This document shows, piece by piece, positions 41,158 to 54,500 of a stretch of 64,000 bases of DNA (within the stretch, counting starts at the first letter, position 1; each line of letters begins with the position of its first letter). The notes under the pieces were generated by a model. That model worked only from the letters and a program-made list of their open reading frames with translations. It made no database searches and was not told where the DNA came from. Source of the DNA: Prorocentrum cordatum (taxonomy: Eukaryota; Sar; Dinophyceae; Prorocentrales; Prorocentraceae); the NCBI GenBank assembly GCA_963575745.1, contig CAUYUJ010015948.1, positions 1,559,984 to 1,623,983 of the forward strand. The letters run 5' to 3'. The position numbers and the translations under genes are program-made.

Positions 41158-44100
41158 TCGACCACCCACGACCGAACGACGACGACCGACCACCGACCAC
41201 CGACCACCGACCACCGACCGATGAAGACCGACGACAGACGACCAACGACGACCGACGACGACCGACGACGACGACCGACGACGGTGTCGCTCCACGGTCT
41301 CGCCCGTCTGGCTGCCCGCGCAGCAGCAGCCCGCCAGGAAGCCCAGGACCCCGGCGTCCTGCCCCAACGGCCGAAGGGGAGCCCCGATCGCCGACCGCTG
41401 GCCGCCGGGCTGTCCACCGTCCGCCGCTTGCGCCGATCGGCCGCCGAGGGGCAGCCGAGGGCGCGCCGAGGGGCCGCCGAGGGGCCGCCGAGAGCGCTCG
41501 AGAAGGTCGCCGCGGGCGTGCCGGAGACCGCCGAGTGCCGCAGGTTCGCCGACGAGCGCGCCGAGGGCATGCTGGGCTGAGGCCCGATGGTGGCGAGGAG
41601 CCCCTGCTCCTCCTGCTCATTGTCGTCGTCGTCGTCGTCGTCGTCGTCTTCTTCTTCTTCTTCGTCGTATTCCTCCTCCTCCTCCGCCTCCTTTCTCCTC
41701 GTCTTCCTTCCCAGCGCCGCAACATGTTCGGAATTCTGCCAAGGAATCGCCAAGAATATGGGCCTCTCCTCCTGACGGCGGCCTCCCGGCCTGTCCAGTC
41801 CGGAAGATCGAGTGGTCGACACGTGGTCACGCAGAGCCTCCTAGAGGCACTCCGACAAATGCAAAACGTTCACAAAAGCCTCGAGTCTTGAGCAGCCCCG
41901 GCGTCATGATTTTGCCAATGTAGATGCGGGAGGTCTCAACCTGTTTCCTGAGACCGCCCGCTTTCCATTGCCTCCCAGGACCCGAAACTTGTAAAACAAA
42001 AAATGTGGTTTTCACCGAGCAAGATCTGCTGCCCCTGGTCGTCGGTGGCTACTCCCGTGTTCTGGCTGTCCGCCCTGGACTATCATTGCCTGGTTCCTTG
42101 ACTTCACGTGTGGACGCTTTACCTAATCAATTCTGGCGTCCCTGGGTTGCCCTTCCGAGACCCTCGTCCATCCGGCAACCGCGTACCCGTTCAAAGACAC
42201 CGCCTTCTGGGCACCTTGAACTCCATGGTCGCCAAATACCTTTCCAAGGGCAACTCCTTCAAGGTCCTCGGCTCAAGCCACCGCTACCTGTGTCGCCGCC
42301 GCGACTTGGCGCCTTGCCCTTCCCCGCGCATCTGCGACGAATTGCACGTTCTGAGCGGCTCCCGCCTCGTCGCCGTTCCCCGTCCCCGCATCCTCCTCTG
42401 CCTGTGCCTTGGTTAGTTCCCGGCGTGTCCCGCCTGTAGCCCGACTGGCGCCTGCACCGCTGTCGCACTCTTGCGCCCGCTGTATTAGAGATGTGTTCAG
42501 CGGGGCGGTCTCGGTCCTCCTCCTCCTGTTCCTCCTCTTCCTTCTCTCCTCCTCTTCCTCGGGCGGGGGTCCTGCGCGTCCCACTGGTCCCAGAAACGTC
42601 CTCGGGAAGGGGCAGGCAAACTGCGAAACCACTAGCAAGCATGCCCGCGCATGCCATGTCCTGGAGGATGGGGCGGGGGCGGAAGGAGGAGACGCAAGTG
42701 AATGATGACGAGGTGGGTAAGAGAAAAAAGGAAGGATCTGATGATGAGGGGGGGAAATGACGACGACGCGACGACTACGACGACGAGCGCACGCCTGAAA
42801 GGTGCGTTCCCGCCGATTCCACGATGGATCAGGACCATCCTGGAGGGAGCGCCCAGGGTCTGCAACCTCAAACGACATGGAAGAACCACAGCGTTGAGTT
42901 GCCCTTCCAGACGAAGGGTGGAGGAGCAGCTGCAAGAATATTGACCTGTTTGCAGCGAGGCAGCGAGGTTCCCATTTACCCGCTGCAGTCATCATGCTAC
43001 CACAGAGCACCACAAGAGCTCCAAGGCAGTCCAAGAGAGCGTCGAGGCGGCACAGGGTCGCCCCTCGACGGTCAAATATAATTTGGAGACGGTTCCCGAG
43101 GCGATTAGGACAGCCCAGGGAAGCTCTCAGAGGACCGCCGAGAAGGCCCCCAACGGCCTCATTCCCTTCGGAAGGCGTATATGTCTAGCAAACTCGTTTC
43201 TGTCATCCCCTCAACGTTCAAAACGCCTCCAAGGCACCACATAATCGTCCCAAAATTCCGAAGGCCCCCAGGACCGCCCCGAGAAAGCCCAAGATGGCCC
43301 CAAGCCAGCGGTCCACGACAGCCTTTCCCCCCAAGATGCCAGAAGCTTCCGAGGCGCCCCCACGAGGCCCCACGAAGACTCTGACAGGCCTCCCAGAACA
43401 CCCCCGAAGCCCCAAGATGCCCTCAAAAAACCTTCAGACTGCCCCCAGCAGCTCCCCACCAGGACCCTCAGAGGCCCAAGTGCTCCGAGTGACTTCCGCG
43501 ATCGTGCATTATATTTGGCTCTTCGGGGAGTCGGCGGAATGGCGCGAGCCACTTCGTCGTCGCCGTCGTCCTCGTCGACGCTCCCCGCCGCCGCCGCCCG
43601 CCGCCGCAGGCGCCGGCGCTGGCCCAGAAAGGAAGTCGTCGTCTTCATCGACGCTCCCCGCCGCCGCCGCCAGCAGTCGCCGACGCCGACGCCGGCGCCG
43701 GCCCGAGGAGAGGGAGAGAGGAAAAGTAGGAGAGGAGGAGGGGGCCACCCCCCCTCCGTCACGAAGGGGGGGGTCCGGTTCCAACCCCCCCCCCCTAAGC
43801 GACCACAGAACGCGCCCTTTCTCATCGTCAACATCATACCAACCATGATCACCACCATCATCATTATCGTGGCCACCATCAATTTCCAGCATCAGCATCT
43901 ATCAGATTCGTCATCATCACTTGTCATCCGCATCATGCATCATCTGCAACATCAACGTCGTCATCGTCGTCATCATACTCTCACCGTCATCATTCGGTAT
44001 CATCAGACTCTGAGTGCATCATCATACTCTGAGTAGGATGGGGACTTTTTTGACTGTACTTAGCTCGTTGCAAGTTAGCTTGAGCGCAGCGGCCAACAGG

Positions 44101-44740
44101 ACTGGCACAGGCTGCACACGAGAAGCCCGAGAGCATGGACGCTGAGCTGCTTCCGCTCTCGTCCCGAAAACTGTCAGGAGAGAGGTATTGGCGCTGAGGG
44201 AGGGGAGGAGAGGAATCATAAACGAGAGAAGAGGAGATTGCAGCGCCGTGCGAAGAGAGACATCAGCGGCCCCTGCTTCGTTGCCCATAGCAGGGCAGCC
44301 CTCGATGCAGAGCAGTGCAAGGCAGGAAAAAGAGAAGACCTGCCTGGGAGCGCCTTCCGAGTTTCGGTCGGCTATTGAGAGGGAAGAGCTGGACGGAGGG
44401 CCAAAATGGCCAGGCCGCATTGCGGCTGTCCAAACCTCCAGGGGAGGAGATCTGGACTGGAGGAAGAGCGGGGGAAATCATAAGAGGCGGGGGGAGGAAG
44501 AAGGGCCAAGAAGGCATTGCCGTGTTGCAGGGCGTACGCTGCAGCTGAAAGGCCTGTACGGGCCGACCGCGGCGGGGAGGTGGGTGTGCCTGGGCGCTAG
44601 CCGAGACCAGACAACAGGGACCCACCTCCGTGTGGCCCCTCACAGGCACACAGGGACCAAGGGGACCCTGCTACACCTGGACGGGGGCCAAAGAGATGCG
44701 CCGGGGCAAAGTGCCACGGTCCTCTCATGAGGCACTTGTG
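40212..44740. other. No gene recognised; simple repeats
   Basis: Frames longer than 200 codons occur on both strands but consist of Thr/Asp/Arg runs from GAC and GGAC arrays (41,040-41,300), GTC runs (about 41,626-41,690) and repeats of GCCCC/GAGGCCCC phrases (43.2-43.47 kb). Facing CCCCCC/GGGGGG tracts lie at about 43,745-43,795. Confidence 0.5.
41039..41290. repeat. (GAC)n, (GGAC)n and CGACCAC arrays
   Basis: GAC repeats (41,039-41,072) pass into nine or so GGAC tetranucleotides (41,073-41,108). Then come further GAC repeats, then CGACCAC heptamer repeats (41,185-41,220) and mixed GACGACC. Confidence 0.9.
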
Positions 44741-44748
44741 GCTAGGAC

Positions 44749-45500
44749 TGTCTAGGTGGTGAGCTGCCACGGCGAACCAAGAGTATTAGGCCAGCCCACC
44801 ACCTAGAGACTCAGCCGTGGCGAGTCTGCGAATTGCTGTGTGTGCTTAGCCGATCGCTGTTTAGCGAGGCTGCAAAAATGTGCCGCGCTGTCCGCACTAG
44901 TGCGGCAAAGTGAAAAGTCGCGCCCATGAATGGCGACTACTCATGGAGGGCCCTCTAAAGAGGGGCCGGTGGAGAAAAGAGCGCTAGTTGGGCTGCCGAG
45001 GTAGGTATTAGGCGGCTCCGCCCCTGTGTGGCGCATTGGCGGTTGCACCATGGGCGCCCATCCCACGTAGGCCTGAGATGGTGTCGACAGATGCCGCAAG
45101 AGTTGCAGTGAGAGTGACCTGAAGGACTCACTGCAGCGGAATGCATGTCGGCTTGGCCGGCCTTAAATTGGAGACGCGGTGTCTCCTTTGTTTACGCTCG
45201 TGTGATGGCTTGGGCTGTATAGGTGGTGGGCTGCATGCAAACCGGGATCTGAGCAGTGTGCTAACCCACCACCTATGCGTGAGGACTCAGCCGTGGCGAG
45301 TCTGCGAATTGAGATATGTGAGCGGCGCTTAGCCGCCTCACTGTTAGCGGGGCTGCCCAAGGTTGCAGAGCCGCACATTGACGGGAAAGGCTGGATGCTG
45401 CTAGACTCGCGTGGCCTACAACTCAGCTATGCAGGACGGCTCGACCGACCTTGAGTTGGAGCGGCATGGCTCAAGCTGTTTAGGTGGTGGGCTGCCGAGG
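44749..45500. repeat. Structured repeat family (candidate small RNA or foldback units)
   Basis: Unit 1 (44,749-44,875) and unit 2 (45,207-45,355) share the same order of parts. First is a stem TAGGTGGTGNGCTG ... CCCACCACCTA; then GACTCAGCCGTGGCGAGTC, itself a short hairpin, followed by TGCGAATTG; then GCTTAGCC...TTAGCGNGGCTGC, a third stem. A partial third copy (TTTAGGTGGTGGGCTGCCG) starts at 45,480. The outermost base pair of the first stem is C-G in unit 1 and A-T in unit 2, a compensatory change. No open frame fits. Confidence 0.5.
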
Positions 45501-46321
45501 ATGGGGAAGAGAGGAGGGAGGGGAGGAGGAAGAGGAAAGAGGAGGAGGTCCGCGCGGTCAAAGTAATAGCAATAACCCCATCTTAGGAAATGGGAAATAC
45601 CAAGCAAGTAGTGTATCAATAGGTTTGCGTGTTACCGATATGTTCCTTGTCGCTCTTTCTGCTGGCCGGCTTCTCTGGCACCCCGTGGCGCTTCCCTCGA
45701 TTCGCTGCGCCCCGCCCTTCCTGGCCCTTCCGCCCCCCCTCAGCCCTCCCCCTGGCCCCGCACTTCATCTGTGCTTGCTGCCCCCGTCCCCCCTCCCCTG
45801 ATTCCCTTCTGAGATGCCGCCGTCCTCCCCCCTCGCCCCTCGCGCGCCCCCTCGTCCTTTCGAGCTCGGGTGAGTCGTTCGGACCCCACTATCGCTTACC
45901 ACCATCGCCTGACGGGTCGTCTGGTCCCATCATGTCATCCCTTCTCAGCATCCGCCTCCTGGGGCATTCGAGCGCCTCGGGGGAGCGAGAGGAGGAGGGG
46001 CGAGGGCCAGGCGACTCGCCCAAGGGCGGGGGAGGGGAGAAGGCCAGGGCTAGCCGCGCGACGCCGAACGAGTTTCTTCTGGCTTTGCAAGGGATTCTTG
46101 AAACAAAGAGAAGATGAGGCAGTGCGCGCACATGGCATTCCTTTGCAAGGGATGGGGGGGGGTCGTTACCGGTCCAGATGGAACAGATGAAGTCATATTC
46201 AAAATGAACGATGCGTCAGAACCATACGTACATTGCACAACCCCACGGGGTGCGGATGATCCCTGGCCTCGGAGGGTGGTAGATCCTACTTCATTCTTTA
46301 GAAAGGAGAATATATTTGGTG

Positions 46322-46462
46322 CAAGACAATGCAAAACAATGCCAAGCAATGCCCAGCAATGCCACGTAATTCAAAGCAATGCGAAGCAACGCAAAGTAAT
46401 GCGAAGCAATGCCAAGCAATGCCAAGCAATGCAAAGCAATAACAATCAAGCAATAAAAAGCA
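46322..46462. repeat. GCAAAGCAAT decamer array
   Basis: About 14 copies of a 10-base unit GCAAAGCAAT with single-base changes, giving a Gln/Asn/Ser-rich frame. Confidence 0.9.
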
Positions 46463-48110
46463 ATGTGGGCGACGACGAGGCGGCGACGGCGGCTACATGG
46501 CGGCCAGAGCGGCCCGCAGGCCCAGTTCGTCAGAAGCGAAATAAGAAACCTCAAGTGCAAGCACTGCTTGGGGAAAACACGGGGAAGAGGGGTCGGGAGG
46601 ATGGGGGGAGGATGCGGCGGCTGGGGAGGCTAGCGTCATACTCACGTCTCGTTCAGCGAGGATCCAAGCGCGAAAATCGCCGAAGCAAGACATTATCCGA
46701 TGCACACACATGAACCTTGGATTTCCACTGGCAGCAGAGCCCCACTGACTTGCCAAGTCAGTGGGATAGTTTGCTAGGGAGACTGTTACGGCCATACCGC
46801 GGCGACGGCGACGGCGAGGGCGGCAGGGGCGGCGACGACGCCAGCGGCGACAACGACGGCGATGGCGACGGCAGCGAGTGGCGCCATCGCTCCTCTGGGA
46901 CAGTCGGGGCGCCTCTCTCGAAGCCCCCTTGGCCCATCTTGGAGCCCTTTCGGGCCCGAGAAGGTCACGCGAGAAGTCGCGGGGAACTCCGCCAGATTTG
47001 AGAATTCTGGGCCCGGGCGCACCAACTCGTCAGGAGTGAGGATTGAAGCATGAAGCTGCATGCCAAGGACCTGAAGACACACCGACTCCATGCCCGGAGG
47101 TACGACGGTGGCGGATATACAGTTACGATAATGATTTGAGTCATAACAATATATAAGCTCATGATCGCATCAGTGGCTAAAATACCAGCGGCCGTTGTAT
47201 TCCGAACTTGTTGCATGTATGGTGCAAATTTAGGTCACTAAATTTCAGATTGAAATCAATTATGTGACCATAGTGTTTCTTCCTTGTTTCGCATCTGGAA
47301 GTGTTTGCCAAGCAATGCTCTGTGTGGGGGGTGGCACTTCAGAACCCAAAGCGCAGCCAACGGCCTCTGGCCGATAAAGCAGCACCGCCGCCCCCTCCGA
47401 ATCAATTGTGGCTACCAGGTCGTGCATACCCAAAGCATCACACGGGGGAGGTAAACCCTCCCTGGGCCCACCCCGCCGGCTTGAACATCCTGCATCGATC
47501 TCCGACAGCCCTAGGCGCCGAGAAAACCACGAGGAGCCCACCCCCCTGGCGCCTCCGGCGCCTCCTCGTCCCCTAGGGCTCGGCAGCGCCAGCAGCCGGG
47601 GGCTCGCCTGGGACGACGACAACCATACACGGACACCTGTTTCGGCCAGGCCGATCCAGGGGACCAGGACGACGTATCAAGTCATCGTGCAGCCATGAGA
47701 AACGCCAAGTATGGAATGAAGGGGCTTCTCTGGCTACGTCGAACCTCAGCCACGAACAGGCCTCCCGACCCAGACCGGAGGAACCGCCCCCACACCAGGG
47801 ACCCTCCTGGGCACAGCGTGGTCCTTGCTTCAGCGTCTTGACTATTCTATACACCGATCCTGAAAGTCTCCCACATGGGGTCAGAGTAAATGGTATTGAA
47901 GAATCGCCCCGCATCGCCAACGCATCGGCTATGTATCGGAGATGTCGACGATGCATCGGCGGCGTCGGCGTGGAGAAAATCGGGCTCCACATCGAGCGGC
48001 ATCGCACATGCATGCGTCGGCGATGCGGCGCGATCCCCCGACCCCGTGTGCTCCACAACGGCGGTGGGACAACGGCGGCACTCCCGCCATGCCCAAATCC
48101 GCTCAAACCA

Positions 48111-48195
48111 GCCCCTGGACCCCTCCACGGGTCCTAACACATCAGGTTTTCGAGCTAGGTTCAGCCGTGACGACAAGAGGGTCCCCCCAAGGCCG
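48111..48195. repeat. Dispersed repeat, copy 3
   Basis: Matches 23,979-24,063 across CCTGGACCCCTC, GGGTCNAA, TTTTCGAGCT, TCAGCCGTGNCGAC and CCCCCCAAGGCC. Confidence 0.65.
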
Positions 48196-49059
48196 TAAAA
48201 CAACCCTTGTCTCGACCGACGCTCCCCCCAGACTGGCCCTGGCCGAGCTTGGTGCCGGTGTGCGGTTGTCCGCCGTCTGGTCACCAGCCCCATTTGGGAG
48301 GCCTGGGGATCCATTTTTCCTCCTGAGTCTCAATCGCTTCACGATCCCAGGGGCCATGGAGTGTCCCTGCAGGAGGACGAACATGGCGGAAAACCTCAGG
48401 ACACGCCTCCCTCAGGACCCGTGTGCTCCATGGCGGACGGAGTCGGCGTGCATTTCAGAGCTAGACCAAAACAATACTTTCCGTTTTCGTTGTGCTTACG
48501 GTCTCCCTCGTTCTGTCTCTGTCCTCGTTCCGCCTTGGCTGCGAACCGGAATCAAAACGAACCCGGCACACGAAATCGCCCAAACTCCGTTCAGCTCGAG
48601 CCCCGGTGCAGTTCTCCGCCGTCCGGTCGCCAGCCCTCGAGGGCTCGGCCTCGCCGTGCTGGGCATCGCGGCCCCGCCCTTCGGCGGCGGGCCGCCGCGC
48701 GGCCGCGCCGCCGCCCAGCCTCAGGCCAGCGGCTTCCGCCGCTGCGGCCCGCACGCGGCGCGGCCTCCAAGCGACAGCGACAACGATGACGGCGGCGGCG
48801 GCGGTGGCGACGACGACGATGGCGGCGATGATGAAGGCGACTGCGTCTCCTAGGCCGCCCAACTTCGGACACTTCGGCCCTCTCTGGCGCTTCTCGGCCT
48901 TGGGCCTTCTGGAGGCTCCTCATCGCCACAGCTGGGTCCGCTAACAAGAACAGGTCCGGATAGAATGTGTGTCTGGGCCGGCGATAACCCTGGTTATCCT
49001 GGGTGGGGGCGGGCCGATAACCTGCCCATCGCTCTGTGGGCAAACCCAGATAGATGCAA

Positions 49060-49280
49060 TACCGTTTCCCCAGGGGCCCTTTCCCAGCAACCGTTTCCGC
49101 GGAACGCCGTTTCCCCCAAGACCCCTTTCCCAAGAAAGCCCCTTTTCAGGAAAACCGTTTCCCCGGCGCCGTTTCCCCTGAATTGCCCCCCGGAACCGCT
49201 TCCCTGGATCCAATTCCCAGGAACCGTTTCCCCGAAACCGATTCCCGGGATCCGTTTCCCGGGACCCTCTCCATGGAACA
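49060..49280. repeat. CCGTTTCCCC minisatellite
   Basis: About 14 diverged copies of a 14-20-base unit centred on CCGTTTCCCC/GGAACCGTTTCC. Confidence 0.8.
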
Positions 49281-49359
49281 TGCAATTCCTATGTGCGTCC
49301 TCCTCCCCGGACCGTTTCCCCAGACACCGCGTCCCCAGTGCCGCTTCTCGAGGGAGGAT

Positions 49360-49680
49360 GAGGGAGGAATGAGGGAGGGATGAACGATTAGGGAAAGAGG
49401 AATAAGGGAGGGAGGGAGGGAGGAAAGGAAGGAAAAGGGATGATGGAGGCCAGAGGAAAGGACAGAGGAGGAGAGAGGGAGGGATGGGCGAGGGAGGGAT
49501 GAGGGATGGAGGTGAAGGATAGATGAGGGATGGGTGCAAGAGGGATGAGGGACGGAGGGCGGAAGGACGAGGGATGAGGGATAAAGAAAGGTAGGGGGTA
49601 CGAGGGATGCGGGAGGACGGAAAGAGGAGGAGGAGGATGAGGAGGAGGAGGAGGAGGAGGAGGAAAAGGAGAAACGCCAC
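49360..49680. repeat. GA-rich GAGGGATGAGGGAG array
   Basis: Purine-rich strand with GAGGGATGAGG and GGAGGA units. 49,690-51,540 to its right holds no recognised gene; a run of G at about 51,189-51,208 is the only striking feature. Confidence 0.75.
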
Positions 49681-51549
49681 GCCTCTGAAAGGGAGAGAGA
49701 GGTCCCGTCTCCTGATCAGCTGACTGACGGCCGCACTGCGCCTGGCGATCGCCCGTAGGCGACCATGGGCATGTTGTGCAGCACGCGTGGGGCGTCGTCG
49801 CCTCTTCTGCTTTTCGAGGGCTCCAAACTCAAGTCTAGACAAAAATTGAACAACGTCGTCCTTCATGCGAAGCTAATTTGTATACACCACCACCGCCCGC
49901 AACAGTAATTTTCTTCAAAAAGGGTTAGAGGCAGGGTTATGCCAGACGACGCTGCGACGCCACGGCGAAAAAGGAGCGCGGCGCAGCTCGCAGGCGCCGT
50001 GGCATAGGGAGTTCCTGAAGCAGAAACAGCACTTCTTGGTGGTGGTGTATAAAAATTGCTCCCCTTGGTAACTGGTGAAGCACGACACCACCGCGCGTGC
50101 TTTGATGAATTCTGTTTCGGTCCTTAAGAGAGAGGGGGCAGCCCGGTTGCCGCTGGCGGCGGGAGGGGGACTGCGGGCTTTTCACCAGAGCAAAACTGCA
50201 CCACATCGCATCGTAGATTATTCTCGATCTTGGTGGTGGTAGTCATATACTGTGCTCGGACTTCAGTCGAGGAAAGCCCCTGCCCTTCATCCCTTCCCCG
50301 CCGGGGGGGGGGGCACGGGGCAGATGCGCAACTCCCCGCCTCTCGTCCTCCTGCGCCCTGGGGCGCCGTTGGCCCTCCGGGGCCGTCTGCGGGCCATTTT
50401 TCAGCCTATCTTAAGGCTCCTTGGAAAACGTTCGCCGTTTTGTACCTCTTTTGGCAGCCTCTGGCGGCGCTCTTGACAGCCTCTGCGGGCGCTTTTGGAC
50501 CTCGCTTGACGCCGTCTTGGAACTCTCTCGGGCCACTTGACGGCGCTCTTTGCCTATCCTGGCACTCTGGAGCCGCCCCCGAACACTGGAGGGGGCCTCT
50601 TGAGCTGTCGTCGGACGACCTTGCAGGCATCTGGCGCCGTCTTCGAGCCATCTTAGGGCATCTTAGGCTCCTCTACCTCCATTGTCTTCGTCGTCGCTGC
50701 CTACAGGGTCGGCGGCATCGGCCGCGCGGCCTTCGCAATATGTTTCATCAACAACAATGGCACGTGCGAGAATGTCATCCTTCGATTGGACATCCCGGGA
50801 ACAAAGCAGAATGATGGAGTTGGCATCTGAGCCCCAGGAGGGCGGCAATGGAAGATGAGCGAGCAGCAGTGGGAGAAGGTGAGGACAAACAACCTAATGA
50901 ATAATACGATCGCCAGCTAGATTCTGGCAACCGAAGTGACAGCATGATGTGGATTGACAGAATCTCCGACGAGCGTGCCATGCATTGAATCTGGTACGAA
51001 GCGCAGCCGTAGCACAAAAAGCAGGCACACACTTGGAGGTAAGGAGGAACCTATGCCGAATCGGGCCACGTTGAGAACGGGCAACTTCTGTACCCCACTA
51101 GCGAACTCTGGAGCCGATAAGGCTTTCGACGGGCACAACGGGTAGCTTACTTCGCACGACCTTGGCAAGCGCTCTGTGGAGGCCTCAATGGGGGGGGGGG
51201 GGGGGGGGCATCGACGGGATAGTTGGGGGGCTGAGAGACGAACGATTGTATATTGCTTCAGCGCAGAACAGGGTTTGCGAAGAGGGGCGTGCGCACCTGG
51301 CGGCGACGCGCGCGCGTCGCCGGACTCAAGCTGGATTTGAAGCCAACCACGAATTTCGTGGAACGCAGTGCTCCGCTCGGCGGCCATGACCATTGCCGCC
51401 CGAGAAACTGGGCAGAGCCTGACCGCATTTTTGTCGAGACCGGGTGGGTCCACATGGAAAAAAACAGCTGGTGGAAACGCATGCCGAGGAGCACGAACTA
51501 AGCTTGGTGGCATTATTTCTCCTGGGCCTGAGAAAGCGCGGGGCCGGTG

Positions 51550-54500
51550 GGAACTGGGCAACGTGGTTGCATGATGGAGCAGCGTAGACATGGTAGGCCG
51601 CGGCGCTGCGTGCAAGACCCTGGCCACTTGCGTGGCATCATGCGTCCGAGAGACCAAACTCAATACTGGCGCTCGCCAAGAGTCGAGCGCAGCATCGCGG
51701 CCTACGCTGACGCCAAGCTACACCGCATTACGCTGCATCTGAAACTTCAAGGTGTTTGCGCGCACGCCCTCGAACATTTTGACGATGCAATCGGGGTCGT
51801 TTCTGTTAACCACGAAGAGGATGCACTTACCTATGTTCAGGGCAAGACCAGTGAAATAACCTGAGTGAACTAGGAATCGGAGCACGACGGACCTTTCGAG
51901 AGCATGTCCGAGCACGCCAGAGTAATGTCGTCCGCGAGCGCTGTCAGACACATCTCAAGATCTCAAGACGTGCCTGGGATCGGTTGGCACAGCGCGAAAA
52001 CTCCAGAATAACCGCGAGGGGGGCCCAGACATAATGCAGCCTTGTTTCAGTCCCCGGTCGCCAGGGACCTCGTGGAGTCAGGCCCTGGAGGGGCCGCGCG
52101 CATGATCAACGTCGCGGTTGAGCTGTTTCAACGGCCCATCCTGCCCAATACTTTGAAAATCACGCGGCGGGGCGCGCTGAGGAAGGCCCGCGCGAATTCG
52201 AACAGGCAGCCGCCAGCGTTCGCTTGTCCGAGCGCGCCCGCCCACCCGAGTAGGTGGCCGCCCAAGAGCGCAACGTTGTCGACCAAGCTTCGACCTTTGA
52301 TGACACCTTCCTGGATGGGATCGACGAACTCGGCGGCGACAGCTTGGAAGGGGTTGGGCGAGGGCGGGGCGGGCGATTTTGTCGCCCGCGTGTGAGAGGG
52401 AGAGGAGACGGGCATCTTTGGGGGGCCCTCCTTCCTGGCCGCCTGGCCGCCCTTGCGAGTCGCGCCTCTGGGGAAGGACGCGCACCTGCAATAGTTGAAC
52501 TCATCATCGATGGGGCTCGTCGGCGAGGAGGTTGGGGCACAACGAATAGAAAGACTGCTGCACTGGCAAACTTGCGGCCCCCCAGGCAGCGCACGGGGCG
52601 CCGCCAGGGCCAGCTGCGGCGCCCTTCTCACGCATCGGGCCCTCGATGAAACGATCTTCGGACGGGGCCCAAGCGTGCCGCTGATATGAACTAGTTACGC
52701 GCTATTCCTGCGCGCCGTCTACCACTTGGGCGCGCTCGAGAGGCATGTTGTCGTCGGATATATCAGCGCCAGGCTCATCCAGGAAAACACGGCCCTGGCA
52801 CTCGCGCGAAAGCTGCTGGGTTATCTTCGGGTCGTCGTGAACTTTGCCATCTGGGCCAGTCGCGCCCGCGGGTCTCCGCGTCGGCCGAGCGGCGGCGGCC
52901 CAAGCAGAGGAGAGACGCGAAATCCTAGCAAGCACCGCGGCCTGCCTCGCACCAGCCAGGCGAGACGCCCCCGGGATCCTTGTCTCTTCGTCCTCTAGCA
53001 CACCGCGATGCAAATGGCAAGGCATACCGCGAAGGCCCAGCCAGCCACCTAGTCCTAACCATCGTACCACATCCAGAAAACTGGCGATGTCCAGGGCAAG
53101 AACGGCACGCACTGCGCGCGCGACGCTCATCCCGCCGACGGCCTGCGCGCATCAGCTGCAGCAAAAGCTGCAGACAGCTGTAAAACCTGATGACCCTCAT
53201 CCCTCATCAGCGCCTTGATGTCTTTTACCCGAATGCAAAAATCAGGGCCCAATGAATGTTCAGTACTGATCTGGCCCGAAAACCCGGGGAACTTCGGGCG
53301 CTCCGCGACCCAATCAGGAACCGAGGGAGGCTTCTCTGAAGGCTGATCGGGCTTCACGCTGAGGAACGCGGGGCGCGGCCACAGGGCTCAGCGATGCCCC
53401 GGGGAGCGCCCGTGGGAACACTGAAACCCATCAAAACAACAGCAATGATATTTGCGTAGATGCGGCCCAACCTGGCGCATGTCACACCGCCCTGGGTAGC
53501 GCGACGACGAGTGTCTGAAGGCTGCTCTGATACGCAGGAGCGCGGGGGAACCTCGTCGAATCGAAAAAACTTTTCGGGGTCGAAGTGGCGGTTGGCGGTC
53601 TGCAGATTGCCTTGAGGACTAGATCAAGTAATCACCGGAATTCTGACTGGACGCAACACTTCGGGCGCGCGAGAGGCGAGGAGCCGGGATAAAGACAGCC
53701 GAGTGACTACGAGGATCCCGCCAGAGCTGGCGGACGCGCAGATGGAGCCGAACGCTCGCGCGCCCTTGAAATCCTTTTCCGCGGCATCGAGGCCCCCCTG
53801 ATGGCTGCGACTCTCCTGAATACAAAGGGTTTCGCGCGAGCGGAAGGAGTGGAAGACGCCTGCGCCTGACACGGCTGCGAGCGCGACCGGCGGCCATCGA
53901 CCAGAGGAGCGCCCGCGCGTTCCACGCGCAGACAGAAAGAGGCCCGGCAGGCAAACATAAGCTAAGAAGGCGCGGCGGCGCGGCAGCATGCCGGGCCCCC
54001 CCCCCAGCAGCTGGCGCAGGATCAAGTGCATCGCGGCGGCCCGAAATTGGCGCGATCTGACTCTCGTCCCGCGGCGGCGCCCGCCACAGCGCATGCGGGA
54101 TCTTGTTCGCGCCTGCGAGCACTAAGTTGACAGCTGCGAGGTCCAGGCCCAGCTGGCGAGCTCGGCCTCATTCGCATGGAAGTGGCACTCGTCGTCACTC
54201 GTGTAGACCAGCAGGATGATCGGCCAATTGTCCTGCTGGTCCGTGGGCGACAGCACTCCAGTGTAGCAGTCGACGCGCAAGTAGGAGTTGCCGTTCCACG
54301 ACTCGAGGCTCTTGCACATGGCATCGATCTGCGGATAGATGTTGGCCAAAAACCTCTTCCTGGCACGCCCGTCAAGCGGTGGATCACCGCGCGCTCGGAT
54401 CTCGGCGTGCTTGCCGCCCCTGCGAGCGCATCTAGCGGAGGCGGTTCGCCTAGTCTACCGCGGGGAATCGGGTCATGCGCGCCTGACCCGTTTCGCAAAT

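Larger units (their letters stand above)
45500..48950. other. No gene recognised
   Basis: Contains the GCAAAGCAAT array, dispersed-repeat copy 3 and an ATGCATCGG-rich patch (about 47,905-48,010). An internal duplication is also present (48,236-48,300 and 48,590-48,650 share CGCCGTCNGGTC-CCAGCCC). Open frames are low-complexity. Confidence 0.45.

Noticed and set aside
40829-41830. Opposed 300-residue frames over the GAC/GGAC arrays
   Set aside because: Open on both strands because of the repeats; no domain and no splice support.
45541-45556. GGAGGTCCGCGCGG, identical to part of the introner arm
   Set aside because: No partner arm or splice context within 300 bases; it is probably a chance match in GC-rich sequence or a solo remnant that cannot be shown.
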